Assembly: GCA_012522085.1 (NCBI GenBank)
Contig: JAAYLE010000109.1
Location: 1 to 40,636, forward strand
Source of the DNA: Bacillota bacterium
Lineage (GTDB): Bacteria; Bacillota; Limnochordia; JAAZLZ01
Direction: 5' to 3'
DNA length: 40,636 bases
The number at the start of each line of letters is the position of its first letter. Within the stretch, counting starts at the first letter, position 1. Shown here one piece after another: positions 23,092-32,540 of the stretch. Both the position numbers and the translations under genes were made by a program. The notes under the pieces are model-generated. The model saw nothing but the letters and a program-made list of their open reading frames with translations. It was not told where the DNA came from and made no database searches.

Positions 23092-24186
23092 ATGGCAGAA
23101 GGGAGAAAGACCCCCCTGTATTCGCGGCATGAGGAGCTGGGGGCCAAGTTCGTCGAGTTTGGGGGCTGGTTGATGCCGGTATCCTACCAGGGGATCTTGG
23201 AAGAGCACCGGGCGGTGCGCACATCCGCCGGGATTTTCGATCTTTGCCACATGGGCGAAATCACCGTGGGCGGGGAGCGGGCCTTGGAAGTGATCCAGGA
23301 AGCAACGACCAACGATGCGTCGACCCTGCCGGAGGGAAAGGCCCAGTATTCCCTCCTGTGTCGGCCCGATGGGGGCATCATCGATGACATCATCGTTTAC
23401 CGGCGGGGGAAGGACTTTCTCCTGGTGGTCAACGCGGCCAACAGGGAGAAGGATTGGGCGTGGCTGCAAGAGGTAAACAAGGGCCGGGCCGAATTGGCGG
23501 ATGCATCTGATGAGATAGGGCTCATCGCCGTGCAGGGTCCTCAGGCGGAAAAGATTTGCCGCTCCTTGACTGATTTGGATCTAGGGGCCCTTGGCTATTT
23601 CAACCATACCGAAGGGGAGCTGGCCGGCGCGCCATGTCTTCTTTCCCGGACTGGCTACACCGGCGAGGATGGATGGGAAATCTACATGCCCGTCCAATAC
23701 GTGGAGCAAGTCTGGGACGCTCTATTGGCCGCGGGGGGAGAAGATCTTGAGCCCGCCGGCCTTGGGGCTCGGGACACTCTGCGGCTGGAAGCTGGATATA
23801 CTCTCTACGGGAATGACATCGATGAGACGACCAACCCCCTGGAAGCCGGCCTAGGCTGGGTGGTGGCCTGGGATAAAGGGGATTTCATCGGCAAGGAGGC
23901 CCTGGCGGCCCTGAAGGAGAAAGGCGTCAGCCGCCGCCTGGTGGGCTTTAAGCTGCTTGAGCGGGGGATACCCCGGCAAGGCTATCCGCTGCACAAGGAA
24001 GGAGAAGAGGTGGGCGTTGTCACGAGCGGGACCATGTCCCCCTCCCTGGGCGAGGCCATCGGCATGGGCTATGTGCGAAGGGACCTGGCCGGGGCGGGCA
24101 CGGAGCTGGAGGTCCTGATTCGCAATAAGCCCAGCAAGGCCCAGATCGTCAAGAGGCCTTTCATTAAGCCATCGGTAAAACGCTGA
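23092..24186 (+). CDS. gcvT: Glycine cleavage T protein (aminomethyltransferase)
   Basis: Transfers the methylene group from aminomethyl-lipoyl GcvH to tetrahydrofolate and releases ammonia. 364 residues from ATG 23092 (GGAGG 7 nt upstream), preferred to GTG 23083. Family marks: TPLYSRHEELGAKFVEFGGW, HMGEITVGG, VNAANREKDW, LLSRTGYTGEDGWEIYMP and ARDTLRLEAGYTLYGNDID (the conserved catalytic Asp and folate loop region). It opens the gcvT-gcvH-gcvPA-gcvPB-lipM operon. No glycine riboswitch was found in the 200 bp upstream. Confidence 0.97.
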   Translation: MAEGRKTPLYSRHEELGAKFVEFGGWLMPVSYQGILEEHRAVRTSAGIFDLCHMGEITVGGERALEVIQEATTNDASTLPEGKAQYSLLCRPDGGIIDDIIVYRRGKDFLLVVNAANREKDWAWLQEVNKGRAELADASDEIGLIAVQGPQAEKICRSLTDLDLGALGYFNHTEGELAGAPCLLSRTGYTGEDGWEIYMPVQYVEQVWDALLAAGGEDLEPAGLGARDTLRLEAGYTLYGNDIDETTNPLEAGLGWVVAWDKGDFIGKEALAALKEKGVSRRLVGFKLLERGIPRQGYPLHKEGEEVGVVTSGTMSPSLGEAIGMGYVRRDLAGAGTELEVLIRNKPSKAQIVKRPFIKPSVKR

Positions 24187-24203
24187 GAAAGGGGTGCTTT
24201 GTC

Positions 24204-24581
24204 ATGTATCCAGCGGAGCTGAAGTACACGGAAGAGCACGAGTGGGTGCGCGTCGAGGGGAACGTAGCGCGGGTGGGGATTACGGACTTTGCCCAGAAGG
24301 AATTGGGGGATGTTGTCTTCGTTGAGCTGCCGGGGGTGGGGGACAGCATTAAAGCCGCCGAATCCCTGGGGGTCGTCGAATCCGTCAAAGCGGTGTCGGA
24401 CATTTACTCCCCCGTGAGCGGCCAGATAGTCAAGGTGAATGAGAAACTGGAGGACAGCCCGGAGCTGATCAACCAGGATCCCTACGGGGAGGGCTGGATC
24501 GCAGAAATTGAAGTTGAAGACCCCAAGGAGCTTGAAGGCCTGCTCACCGCCGAGGAGTACCAAGCTATAGTTGAAGGATAA
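24204..24581 (+). CDS. gcvH: Glycine cleavage H protein
   Basis: Small lipoyl carrier that shuttles the aminomethyl group between GcvP, GcvT and the lipoamide dehydrogenase. 125 residues, standard. The lipoylation site is the Lys in SLGVVESVKAVSDIYSPVSG. The start YPAELKYTEEHEWVRVEG is the family N-terminus. ATG 24204 is preceded by AAAGGGG. It lies 17 nt after gcvT and overlaps nothing; gcvPA begins 25 nt after its stop. Confidence 0.97.
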   Translation: MYPAELKYTEEHEWVRVEGNVARVGITDFAQKELGDVVFVELPGVGDSIKAAESLGVVESVKAVSDIYSPVSGQIVKVNEKLEDSPELINQDPYGEGWIAEIEVEDPKELEGLLTAEEYQAIVEG

Positions 24582-24606
24582 AGCTTGCCAGGGAGGTGTA
24601 CAGCAA

Positions 24607-25944
24607 ATGGGTTTTACCCCGGTTACCGATCAAGACAGGCAAGCGATGCTGGATGTCCTGGGGCTGGAGTCGGTGGAGGACCTCTTTCAGGATGTGCCTC
24701 CGGGGGCCCGGTTCCAAGGGAAGCTGGATTTGCCTGAGCCGATGACGGAGGGGGAAATCTGGCCCCACCTCCTCGAGCTTAGCAGCCGCAACGCCAATCT
24801 CGATGAGTATGTCTGTTTTCGCGGCGCCGGTGCTTATGATCACCTAGTTCCCCGGGCGATCGGACACATTTTGAGCCGCTCGGAGTTTCTCACGGCCTAC
24901 ACGCCCTATCAAGCGGAGATCAGCCAGGGCGTGCTCCAGGCGATTTACGAATACCAATCGATGATTTGTCTGCTAACGGGCATGGATGTGGCCAACGCCT
25001 CCATGTATGATGGACCGACTGCCCTTGCCGAGGCGGCCATCATGACTTGCGGGGCAACAAGGCGGGCGAAAGTCTTGGCCCCGACCACCATCCACCCCGT
25101 CTACCGACAGGTGGCGGCTACCTACCTGCGCAGCCGAGACTTGGAGCTGGTCGAAATCCCCGCTCCTGACGGGGTCATGGCCCTGGATGTGCTAAAGGAC
25201 CATCTGAATGAAGAGGTTGCCGGCGTGTTGGTGCAGCATCCCAACTTCTTCGGCTGTCTGGAGCCAGTCGAGGGGCTGGCTGAGCTAGTCCACGGGGTAG
25301 GCGCCCTCCTGGTCGCCTGCGTCGATCCCATCTCCCTGGGAGTCCTCAAGGCGCCGGCGGATTACGGTGCGGACATCGTCGTTGGTGAAGGACAGGCCCT
25401 GGGCAACCAGATCAGCTTTGGCGGGCCGTACCTGGGCTTTTTTGCCGCCCGGGAGAAGCTGGTTCGCCGGATGCCGGGGCGGATCGCGGGGGCGACGGTG
25501 GATAGCCGGGGCCGCCGGGGATTTGTCCTCACCTTGCAGGCCCGGGAGCAGCATATCCGCCGGGAGCGGGCAACTTCCAATATTTGCTCCAACCAAGCCC
25601 TAAATGCCTTGGCGGCCACCGTCTACCTGGCTTTGGTTGGGCCGGCGGGCCTCAAGGAGATCGCATCCCAATGCGCTTGGAAGGCTCGCTACGCCTGGGA
25701 GAGAATCACCGCCTTGGAAGGCTTTGCGCCGATGTTTCAGGGGCCCTTCTTCAAAGAGTTTGCAGTGAGCTGCCGCGGGGATGTTGATGAAATCGACGAT
25801 CATCTCCTGCAAAAGAAAATCATCGGGGGCCTGCCTCTGAAGAAGCTCTATCCGCAGCTGGGGTCGGGCATGCTGTTTTGTGTCACCGAGGCCCGCACTA
25901 AGGAACAAATCGACGCCCTGGTGTCGGCTTTAGGGGAGGTGTAG
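24607..25944 (+). CDS. gcvPA: Glycine dehydrogenase (decarboxylating) subunit 1
   Basis: N-terminal half-protein of the split P protein, which decarboxylates glycine. 445 residues from ATG 24607, with GGAGG 10 nt upstream; an in-frame TTG at 24571 inside gcvH is less likely. Family marks: [51 protein letters not shown] and [26 protein letters not shown] (written here only as its core [14 protein letters not shown]). This subunit lacks the PLP lysine, which lies in GcvPB. Split P proteins are usual in Bacillota. Confidence 0.96.
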   Translation: MGFTPVTDQDRQAMLDVLGLESVEDLFQDVPPGARFQGKLDLPEPMTEGEIWPHLLELSSRNANLDEYVCFRGAGAYDHLVPRAIGHILSRSEFLTAYTPYQAEISQGVLQAIYEYQSMICLLTGMDVANASMYDGPTALAEAAIMTCGATRRAKVLAPTTIHPVYRQVAATYLRSRDLELVEIPAPDGVMALDVLKDHLNEEVAGVLVQHPNFFGCLEPVEGLAELVHGVGALLVACVDPISLGVLKAPADYGADIVVGEGQALGNQISFGGPYLGFFAAREKLVRRMPGRIAGATVDSRGRRGFVLTLQAREQHIRRERATSNICSNQALNALAATVYLALVGPAGLKEIASQCAWKARYAWERITALEGFAPMFQGPFFKEFAVSCRGDVDEIDDHLLQKKIIGGLPLKKLYPQLGSGMLFCVTEARTKEQIDALVSALGEV

Positions 25945-25946
25945 TC

Positions 25947-27413
25947 ATGGCGCAAGTACCGTTGTTGTTCGAGATGGGCTCCCCGGGCCGTGCCGGCTAT
26001 CGGGTGCCTGAGTGTGATGTGCCGAAGAAGCCCCTGGAGGAGCTTTTTGGCGCGGACGCTTTGCGCAAGGAGCCTTTGCCCCTGCCGGAGCTTAGCGAGC
26101 TGGAGGTGGTGCGCCACTTCGTACAGCTTTCCCGCCTGAACCACGGGGTTGATGTGGGGTTTTATCCCCTCGGCTCTTGCACGATGAAGTATAACCCCAA
26201 GATTAACGAAGATGCGGCTAATCTGCCGGGGTTCGCGCGCCTGCATCCCTACCAGCGGGAGGATACGGTCCAGGGGGCCTTGCAGCTGATGTATGAGCTG
26301 GGCGAGTACCTCGCGGAAATCGCGGGACTTCCCCGGGTGACCCTGCACCCTGCCGCGGGCGCCCACGGGGAGCTCACCGGCCTGTTGCTCATTCGGGCCT
26401 ATCATGAATCCCGGGGCGAGGGCGATACTCGCCGGGAGATCATCGTGCCCGACTCGGCCCATGGGACCAATCCCGCCACCGCGGCCATGTGCGGCTTCAT
26501 CCCCGTGGAAGTCAAGTCCAACGAGCGGGGAGGAGTGGACCTGGAGGCTTTAAAGAAAGTCCTCGGGCCCCAAACGGCCGGCCTGATGCTCACCAATCCC
26601 AACACCCTGGGGCTGTATGATGAAAACATCTTGGAAATCACCCGGCTAGTCCACGAGGCCGGCGGCCTAGTCTATTACGATGGGGCCAATATGAACGCCA
26701 ATATGGGCATTTCCCGCCCGGGGGACATGGGCTTCGATGTGGTTCACTTCAATGTTCACAAGACCTTCTCCACGCCCCATGGCGGCGGCGGTCCGGGGGC
26801 CGGACCCATTGCCGTAGCCGAGTGTCTCGCTCCTTTCCTCCCCGCCCCGACGGTGGAAAAGGACGCGGACGGCAAGTTCTATCTGGACTATGACCTGCCC
26901 CAGTCCATCGGCATGGTGAAGGGCTTTTACGGCAACTTCGCCGTTTTGGTCCGGGGCTACACCTACATCAGGATGATGGGCCCGGAGGGGCTGCGGCGGG
27001 CAAGTGAAGATGCGGTGCTCAATGCCAACTATCTCTTGGCGCGGCTCAAGGACTACTTTGACGTGCCTTACCCCCGCATCTGCAAGCACGAGTTTGTCCT
27101 GTCGGCCAAATCGTATAAGGAAAAACACGAGGTTAGGACGTTGGACATGGCCAAGCGACTCCTCGACTACGGGTACCACGCGCCAACGGTCTACTTCCCG
27201 CTGATCGTGGACGAAGCGCTCATGATTGAGCCTACGGAGACGGAGACGAAGGAGACCCTTGATGAATTCGTCCAGGCCATGATCGACATTTGCGAGGAGG
27301 CGAAGCGGGATCCGGAGACGGTCAAGACAGCACCCCACACCACCCCTGTTGGGCGGCTCGATGAGACCAGGGCGGCCCGGCAGCTGGATCTGAGGTGGCG
27401 AGGCAGCTCGTGA
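25947..27413 (+). CDS. gcvPB: Glycine dehydrogenase (decarboxylating) subunit 2
   Basis: PLP-carrying half of the P protein. 488 residues, standard. The PLP lysine is in [20 protein letters not shown], preceded by [11 protein letters not shown]. The N-terminal [16 protein letters not shown] and the later [15 protein letters not shown] are conserved. ATG 25947 lies 2 nt after the gcvPA stop, with GGGAGGTG upstream, so both are translated together. Its 3' end overlaps the LipM-like gene by 19 nt. Confidence 0.97.
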   Translation: MAQVPLLFEMGSPGRAGYRVPECDVPKKPLEELFGADALRKEPLPLPELSELEVVRHFVQLSRLNHGVDVGFYPLGSCTMKYNPKINEDAANLPGFARLHPYQREDTVQGALQLMYELGEYLAEIAGLPRVTLHPAAGAHGELTGLLLIRAYHESRGEGDTRREIIVPDSAHGTNPATAAMCGFIPVEVKSNERGGVDLEALKKVLGPQTAGLMLTNPNTLGLYDENILEITRLVHEAGGLVYYDGANMNANMGISRPGDMGFDVVHFNVHKTFSTPHGGGGPGAGPIAVAECLAPFLPAPTVEKDADGKFYLDYDLPQSIGMVKGFYGNFAVLVRGYTYIRMMGPEGLRRASEDAVLNANYLLARLKDYFDVPYPRICKHEFVLSAKSYKEKHEVRTLDMAKRLLDYGYHAPTVYFPLIVDEALMIEPTETETKETLDEFVQAMIDICEEAKRDPETVKTAPHTTPVGRLDETRAARQLDLRWRGSS

Positions 27414-28240
27414 GGGGAAAATGGCGCTTGCTCAGCGACGGGCCGGCCTCCGCTGCGTGGAACATGGCCGTCGATGAGGCGATCATGACCATGGTTGGGC
27501 GGAAAGAATCGCCGCCCACCTTGCGCATCTACGGATGGGATCCGCCAGCCCTTTCCCTGGGGTATTTCCAGCGGGCGGCGGAAGTCGATTTGAGCGCTTG
27601 CCGATCCCGGGGGGTGGATGTGGTCCGTCGGCCAACGGGCGGGAGGGCCATCCTCCACGATCAGGAGGTAACCTACAGCTTGTCGTTGCCTGAGGACCTC
27701 CCTTGGCTTCCCCGAGGGGTCACCGAGGCCTACCGGCTGATCGCCGGCGGGGTGGTGCGGGGACTCAAGATCCTGGGGGTCCCCGTCGAAATGGCCCCTG
27801 CCGGGCGGCGGGGAGCTGGCAAGACGGCTGCTTGCTTCGATGCCCCCTGTTCCTATGAGATCGTCGCCCGGGGACGGAAGCTGGTCGGCAGCGCGCAAAC
27901 GAGAAGGAGGAGGGCCGTGCTCCAGCACGGCTCCATCCCTCTTAAGCTCCAGACGGAAGAGCTGTTCGCCCTGCTTCATTTTGCCGACCCCGGGGAGAGG
28001 AGTCGCGGTGAGAGACTATTCGCCGCCAAGGCCATTTCCCTCGACGAGCTGATGGACTCTCCCGGGTTCGATGATGTTTGGCCCGCCATCGTGCAGGGGC
28101 TGGGGGAGGAGCTGGGGGTTGCCTTCGAGCAAGGATTTCTCACCCCCGCCGAAGAGGAGCTGGCGGGCGAGCTGGTGCGGGGGAAATATGCGAATGATAA
28201 ATGGAATCTAGAAGGACCTAGAAGGCGAAAGAAGGAGTAA
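27395..28240 (+). CDS. lipM: Octanoyltransferase LipM (lipoate-protein ligase family)
   Basis: 281-residue member of the biotin/lipoate ligase fold. [18 protein letters not shown] is the family core. The segment [28 protein letters not shown], here cited as [10 protein letters not shown] and KLVGSAQTR, matches LipM, with the Cys that carries octanoate preceding FDAP and the conserved Lys in KLVGSAQ. LipM moves octanoyl from ACP to GcvH, so a place at the end of the gcv operon fits. GTG 27395 or GTG 27410 may be the start. Lipoyl synthase is not in the window. A lipoate-protein ligase (LplA) is the alternative reading. Confidence 0.82.
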   Translation: MARQLVRGKWRLLSDGPASAAWNMAVDEAIMTMVGRKESPPTLRIYGWDPPALSLGYFQRAAEVDLSACRSRGVDVVRRPTGGRAILHDQEVTYSLSLPEDLPWLPRGVTEAYRLIAGGVVRGLKILGVPVEMAPAGRRGAGKTAACFDAPCSYEIVARGRKLVGSAQTRRRRAVLQHGSIPLKLQTEELFALLHFADPGERSRGERLFAAKAISLDELMDSPGFDDVWPAIVQGLGEELGVAFEQGFLTPAEEELAGELVRGKYANDKWNLEGPRRRKKE

Positions 28241-28320
28241 AGGGCGTAATTTCCGGCCCAAGGGGATCTTTTTCAGCCTTGCCTTGGGGAGAGAATCTGA
28301 TAAACTGTAATGTAATCTTA

Positions 28321-28603
28321 TACGTGCAAAGCGATGATAGGGAAAAGTAGGCGGGCTTGGAAGGTCCCAGAGAGCTGGGGGCGGTGGGAGCCCAGCACCG
28401 GAGGGTCCGTCGAAGTTCTCCCTGGAGTTGTGGGGCTGAAAAGGCAGCAGTAGGTCCCATCGGGGCTTCCGCCGTTACAAGGAAGGGGATATCGGTCCTG
28501 CATTGCGGGAGGCATCCTAAGTGAGGTGGGCCATTAGGCCAATTTGGGTGGTACCGCGGGAGTTTAACTTCCCGTCCCTTGTGGACGGGAAGTCTTTTTT
28601 TTC
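28321..28603 (+). promoter_or_regulatory. T-box leader, predicted tRNA-Phe type
   Basis: Stem I elements: GCGATGATAGGGAAAAGTA (28331-28349, kink-turn region), AGAGAG (28369-28374) and GGTGGGAGCCCAGC. The specifier loop reads GAAGTTCTCC (28412-28421), placing TTC, a Phe codon, at 28416-28418. The antiterminator carries GGGTGGTACCGCGG (28546-28559), whose variable base T pairs with discriminator A of tRNA-Phe. The terminator follows. Uncharged tRNA-Phe should stabilise read-through into aroF and pheA. A possible promoter, TTGCCT-N16-TAAACT (28279-28306), lies just upstream. Confidence 0.93.
28567..28602 (+). terminator. Regulated terminator of the T-box
   Basis: ACTTCCCGTCC (28567-28577) pairs perfectly over 11 bp with GGACGGGAAGT (28583-28593) around CTTGT, followed by C and eight T. 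Its 5' arm lies just after the GGGTGGTACC element, as in a T-box where terminator and antiterminator are exclusive. Confidence 0.93.
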
Positions 28604-28616
28604 AGGGGGGGATCAC

Positions 28617-29456
28617 ATGGCTGTTGAAGCTTTGGTTGGGCGATTGGTCAGCAGGGAACACAAGAGGGAAGACACGGTCATTTCCGTCGGGGGTGCAGCC
28701 ATCGGCGGTCCGGGGCTGACGGTGATCGCCGGGCCCTGCGCGGTGGAAAGCCGGGAGCAAGTCCTCGAGGCAGCCAGGCTGGTGAAGGGCGCCGGGGCGA
28801 CGATCCTCAGGGGAGGAGCCTTCAAGCCCAGGACCAGTCCTTACAGCTTCCAGGGGTTGGGGGAGGAGGGGCTGGCCTATCTGGCGGAGGCCGGGCGTGA
28901 GACGGGACTGCCGGTTGTCAGCGAAGTCATCGAGGCGAGCGATGTGCCCCTAGTTAGCGACTACGTGGATATTCTCCAGATCGGCTCGCGCAACATGCAA
29001 AACTACGCGCTCCTCCGGAGGGTCGGCAAGACTAACCGGCCGGTGCTGCTGAAGCGGGGGCTGGCCGCGACTTTGGAAGAGTGGCTCTTGGCCGCAGAGT
29101 ATATCATGGATGCGGGCAACCCGGCAGTCATCTTGTGTGAACGGGGGATTCGCACCTATGAGACGGCAACCCGCAACACCCTGGATCTGGCGGCGGTGCC
29201 GGTAGTCAAGGCCATCAGCCATCTGCCCATCATCGTCGATCCCTGCCACGCCAGCGGCAACAGCGCCTATGTGCTGCCTTTGGCTAAAGCGGCCCTGGGG
29301 GCGGGGGCCGATGGCCTGATGGTGGAGGTCCATCCTTGTCCGGGGCAGGCCCTTTGTGATGGGGAACAGTCCTTATCCCCGGAACAGTTCCGAGAGCTGA
29401 TGGAACAGGTCCAAACGATGTCTCCCGTCCTGGGTCGGGGGGTGATGAGCCAGTGA
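28617..29456 (+). CDS. aroF: 3-deoxy-7-phosphoheptulonate (DAHP) synthase, short form
   Basis: Condenses phosphoenolpyruvate and erythrose 4-phosphate to start the shikimate pathway. 279 residues, a TIM-barrel enzyme of the KDO8P-like class: [55 protein letters not shown] and [17 protein letters not shown]. It begins almost directly with the barrel and lacks the ferredoxin-like or chorismate mutase regulatory domain found in many relatives, suggesting no feedback site. ATG 28617 has a G-rich site before it. Control appears to be through the T-box. The upstream in-frame extension into the T-box is not coding. Confidence 0.95.
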   Translation: MAVEALVGRLVSREHKREDTVISVGGAAIGGPGLTVIAGPCAVESREQVLEAARLVKGAGATILRGGAFKPRTSPYSFQGLGEEGLAYLAEAGRETGLPVVSEVIEASDVPLVSDYVDILQIGSRNMQNYALLRRVGKTNRPVLLKRGLAATLEEWLLAAEYIMDAGNPAVILCERGIRTYETATRNTLDLAAVPVVKAISHLPIIVDPCHASGNSAYVLPLAKAALGAGADGLMVEVHPCPGQALCDGEQSLSPEQFRELMEQVQTMSPVLGRGVMSQ

Positions 29457-30313
29457 AGGTAGGCTATCTTGGCCCTCCAGGGACTTTCAGCCATGAGGCG
29501 GCTTTGCGGGTCGTGGGGGACGGGCCGGGTCTCCTCTGCCCCTATCCCACCATCCCCGCGGTTTTTGCCGCCCTTGAAGGGGGCCAGATCGAGACCGGGG
29601 TGGTGCCGGTGGAAAACTCCCTGGAGGGCTCGGTCGTCCAGACAATGGATATTCTGGCAAGAAGCAGAGACGTTCAGGTTCGGGGGGAAGTAGTCATTCC
29701 CATTGAGCATTATCTACTGGGACTGCCGGGCAAATCGAAGACCGTTGAGCTCATCATCTCCCATCCCCAAGCTTTGGCCCAGTGTCAGGAATACCTTGGC
29801 CGCCGCTATCCAAACGCCCGCCTTGTGCATGTGGAAAGCACGGCCAAGGCCGCCTCTTCCCTTCCCCGCTTTCTTGGGCGGGCCGCGGCGGTCGGTCCCC
29901 GTGCCCTGGCGGCCCTTTACGGGCTGGAAATCCTTGCCGGGCAAATTCAGGACAGCCGGGACAATTACACCCGCTTTCTGATGATTGGCCGCCAAGATGC
30001 GCCTCCCACCGGGGACGATCTCACCTCCATCGTTTTCACTCCCCGGACCGACGGGCCGGGAGTCTTGTATGGCATTTTGGGCGAGTTTGCCCAGCGGGGA
30101 ATTAATCTCACCAAGATCGAATCCCGGCCCACCAGGCGTTATCTCGGCGAGTATGTCTTTTTCGTTGATTTTCAGGGCCATCGGCTTTGTTCGCCGACGA
30201 GGGAAGCTTTGGCCAAAGTAGACGAAAAGTGCGAGACCCTGAAGATCCTCGGCTCTTATCCCCGCAATCGTTTTCCAGGCAGCGAAAGGGAAGGGAGGTC
30301 GGTTGGAGAATGA
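29453..30313 (+). CDS. pheA: Prephenate dehydratase
   Basis: Converts prephenate to phenylpyruvate in phenylalanine synthesis. 286 residues. Catalytic half: [31 protein letters not shown], and the [10 protein letters not shown] motif with the catalytic TRF. A C-terminal ACT domain (about 190-270) contains the Phe-binding ESRP segment ([10 protein letters not shown]), so allosteric Phe inhibition is likely. It overlaps aroF by 4 nt (GTGA), supporting one transcript under the Phe T-box. No chorismate mutase domain is fused. Confidence 0.95.
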   Translation: MKVGYLGPPGTFSHEAALRVVGDGPGLLCPYPTIPAVFAALEGGQIETGVVPVENSLEGSVVQTMDILARSRDVQVRGEVVIPIEHYLLGLPGKSKTVELIISHPQALAQCQEYLGRRYPNARLVHVESTAKAASSLPRFLGRAAAVGPRALAALYGLEILAGQIQDSRDNYTRFLMIGRQDAPPTGDDLTSIVFTPRTDGPGVLYGILGEFAQRGINLTKIESRPTRRYLGEYVFFVDFQGHRLCSPTREALAKVDEKCETLKILGSYPRNRFPGSEREGRSVGE

Positions 30314-30345
30314 CTAGGCAGATACTAGAATTGGAGTGATTATGT

Positions 30346-31230
30346 ATGTCGGGCTGGTTTGAACTTGCTTGGGCAGACCTGGGGGATTTCATCTCGCCCC
30401 CGACCTTTCTCCTCATCGTCCGCACCTTAGCCAACATTGCGCTCATCTGGATTGGCTCCCGCATCGTCCATCGCTTTGCCACCAATCTCATCGAGCGGCT
30501 GCTGCGCATTCAAGACAGGACCCCCGGGGATCCCCGCCGGACGAAGACCTTGGGAGCTCTGGTGCAGAGCATGCTCCGCTATCTCATCTATTTCATCGCC
30601 GGGACGATGATCCTGCAAGAGCTCGGGATCGAAACAGCGACCATCCTGGCCACCGCGGGGCTTGGCGGACTGGCCATCGGCTTTGGCGCCCAGAATCTAG
30701 TGAAGGATGTCATCACCGGGTTTTTCATTCTCCTGGAGGATCAATTTGGCGTTGGCGATTACATCACGGCCGCCGGGCACAGCGGCGTCGTCGAAGAGGT
30801 TGGCCTGCGGGTCACCAAGCTCCGGGATTTTGGCGGCGAGCTGCACATCATCCCCAACGGGTCGATCGATAAAGTGACTAATCACATGGGGCAGGGGATG
30901 CGGGTCCTGGTCAGGGTGACCATCCCTTACGAGGAAAGCCTCGAACGGACGGTAGCAGTGCTGGAGGGCTTTTTTGCCGAATTTGCGCACCCAGACCTGG
31001 TGGACGGTCCGAAGCTCCTGGGGGTTAGCAATCTCGGGGAGTCCGGGGTTGAACTGCTCATTTGGGCCAAGGCGAAAGCTATGCAGCAGTGGGCTATGGA
31101 ACGGGAGCTGCGAGGCGGTGTAATGGCGGCCCTCGAAGGAGCAGGCATCAAATTCGGGTATCCCCGCCGCTATCTTGTTTGGAGTACAGAACAGGGAGGG
31201 GGCCTGGTCGGCCCCCAGCATAAGAACTAG
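30346..31230 (+). CDS. Small-conductance mechanosensitive channel (MscS family)
   Basis: 294-residue inner-membrane channel that opens under osmotic downshift. N-terminal hydrophobic segments near residues 20-45 and 75-95 are followed by the pore-lining helix TAGLGGLAIGFGAQNLVKDVI, quoted as GLGGLAIGFGAQNLVKD, then DQFGVGDYITAAGHSGVVEEVGL and HIIPNGSIDKVTN, the MscS beta-domain signature. ATG 30346 has GGAG 9 nt upstream. It does not obviously belong to the pheA unit (32 nt gap) but could be read with it. It converges on prsA with overlapping stops. Confidence 0.9.
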   Translation: MSGWFELAWADLGDFISPPTFLLIVRTLANIALIWIGSRIVHRFATNLIERLLRIQDRTPGDPRRTKTLGALVQSMLRYLIYFIAGTMILQELGIETATILATAGLGGLAIGFGAQNLVKDVITGFFILLEDQFGVGDYITAAGHSGVVEEVGLRVTKLRDFGGELHIIPNGSIDKVTNHMGQGMRVLVRVTIPYEESLERTVAVLEGFFAEFAHPDLVDGPKLLGVSNLGESGVELLIWAKAKAMQQWAMERELRGGVMAALEGAGIKFGYPRRYLVWSTEQGGGLVGPQHKN

Positions 31231-32165
31231 TCGTTGTTTCGTTCCATCGACCGGTACTGGTCCCAATGGGCTTCGACTTTGGCCTCACCCATGAGCTCTC
31301 TGATTAGCTCGTTGATATCCTTGGCTCTCTCCCGGCGCAAGGTTTCGGTGATTTGGCCGCGGACATCTTCCAACTCAGCAGCCACTGCTTCTTTCCGGTC
31401 GGTGACCAGAATGATGTGGTAGCCGTAGGGGGACTTGACGACGCCGCTCAGCTGATTTGGCTCCAAGGCGAAGGCGGCGTCGGCAAACTCCGGGACCATG
31501 TCGGTCCTGGTGAAGAAGCCCAGGTCCCCGCCCCGGTCCTTGGTGCCCGGGTCAATGGACTTCTCGGCGGCAATGGCCGCGAAGTCGGCGCCGCCTTCCA
31601 GATCCGCCAGGATCTCGTTGGCCGTCTCTTCCGAATCGACTAGGATATGGCTGGCCCGGACCTGCTCCGGCTGGCCCAGCTTTTCCTTGTTTTCCGCAAA
31701 GTATGCCGCCACATCGTCCTCGGTGATCACCACATCCTTCGTGGAGAGCCGATCGAGGATGGTTATCATGTGCAGCTCTTCGATGAGCTGCTCTTCCTGC
31801 ACCCCGTACTGGGCCAGGGCATTCTGGAAAGTCGCCTCGTCGGGGAAGTTGGCCTTGAATTGGTTGAACTTCTCAGCGATCTCCTCGTCGGTGGGGGCAA
31901 CTCCGGCTTGCTCGCCAGCCTGCCTGATGACGGTCTCCATGATTAATTGATTCAGCACCGAAGCGCCGCTTTCTCGCTCCAGCCGTGCATAGAAGAGATC
32001 TTTTGTGATCTCTTGACCGTTGACCGTCACAACTACATCGCCGCGGGAAGACGCCCTGCCCTGCAGACCTCCCCACAGGCCCAAGGCGAGGCCCAAAAGT
32101 AAACAGGCCGCCAGGGCCCGTCGGTGAGGATGCAAGCCCGAGAACATTTCCTTCATTGATTTCAT
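31227..32165 (-). CDS. PrsA/SurA-like peptidyl-prolyl isomerase
   Basis: 312-residue extracytoplasmic foldase. Hydrophobic N-terminal segment LAACLLLGLALGLWGGL (about residues 17-33) is a signal or anchor; no lipobox Cys follows, so it is probably not a lipoprotein, unlike Bacillus PrsA. A SurA-N-like helical region precedes the parvulin domain, with VRASHILVDSEETANEIL, FAAIAAEKSIDPGTKDRGGDLGFF and SGVVKSPYGYHIILV. Start ATG 32165 has AAAGGAG 8 nt upstream; the longer upstream frame is not used. Its stop shares the CTAG at 31227-31230 with mscS. Confidence 0.9.
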   Translation of the reverse strand: MKSMKEMFSGLHPHRRALAACLLLGLALGLWGGLQGRASSRGDVVVTVNGQEITKDLFYARLERESGASVLNQLIMETVIRQAGEQAGVAPTDEEIAEKFNQFKANFPDEATFQNALAQYGVQEEQLIEELHMITILDRLSTKDVVITEDDVAAYFAENKEKLGQPEQVRASHILVDSEETANEILADLEGGADFAAIAAEKSIDPGTKDRGGDLGFFTRTDMVPEFADAAFALEPNQLSGVVKSPYGYHIILVTDRKEAVAAELEDVRGQITETLRRERAKDINELIRELMGEAKVEAHWDQYRSMERNND

Positions 32166-32348
32166 CCAGCACGACTCCTTTTCTGTTGGTCTTTGCGCAG
32201 TACATTCGTCGCCCCCCGGGCAAACTCCTCGTAAGAACACGTTGCAATTGAAGGAATTTGCCCCAGGTGCGGGCATGTTAGGGGGGAAAGGGGATCGATG
32301 GCTTGGCGTCGAACCCAAAGACAACCTGCCATCTTGGGGGAATGGAGC

Positions 32349-32540
32349 ATGGATTATCAAGTCGGTGATGTGGTCCGGACGCGCAAGGAGCATCCTTGCG
32401 GGAGCGTTGAGTGGGAAATTATGCGTACGGGGGCCGATTTTCGGATCAAGTGCCTCGGCTGCGGGCGGGTCGTCATGCTCCCCCGGCCGAAGTTTGTTAA
32501 AGCGGTCAAGACAATCGTCAAGGGAGGAGCCGAAAAATAG
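32349..32540 (+). CDS. DUF951 (YyzM-like) small protein
   Basis: 63 residues: YQVGDVVRTRKEHPCGSVEWE, then GADFRIKCLGCGRVVMLPRPKF, the DUF951 pattern with CLGCGR and HPCGS (three Cys that may hold a metal). Function unknown, found in most Bacillota directly before ychF. ATG 32349 is favoured over the ATG at 32298 because it gives the conserved length and has GGGGG 8 nt upstream. Its stop TAG overlaps the GTG start of ychF by one base. Confidence 0.92.
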   Translation: MDYQVGDVVRTRKEHPCGSVEWEIMRTGADFRIKCLGCGRVVMLPRPKFVKAVKTIVKGGAEK

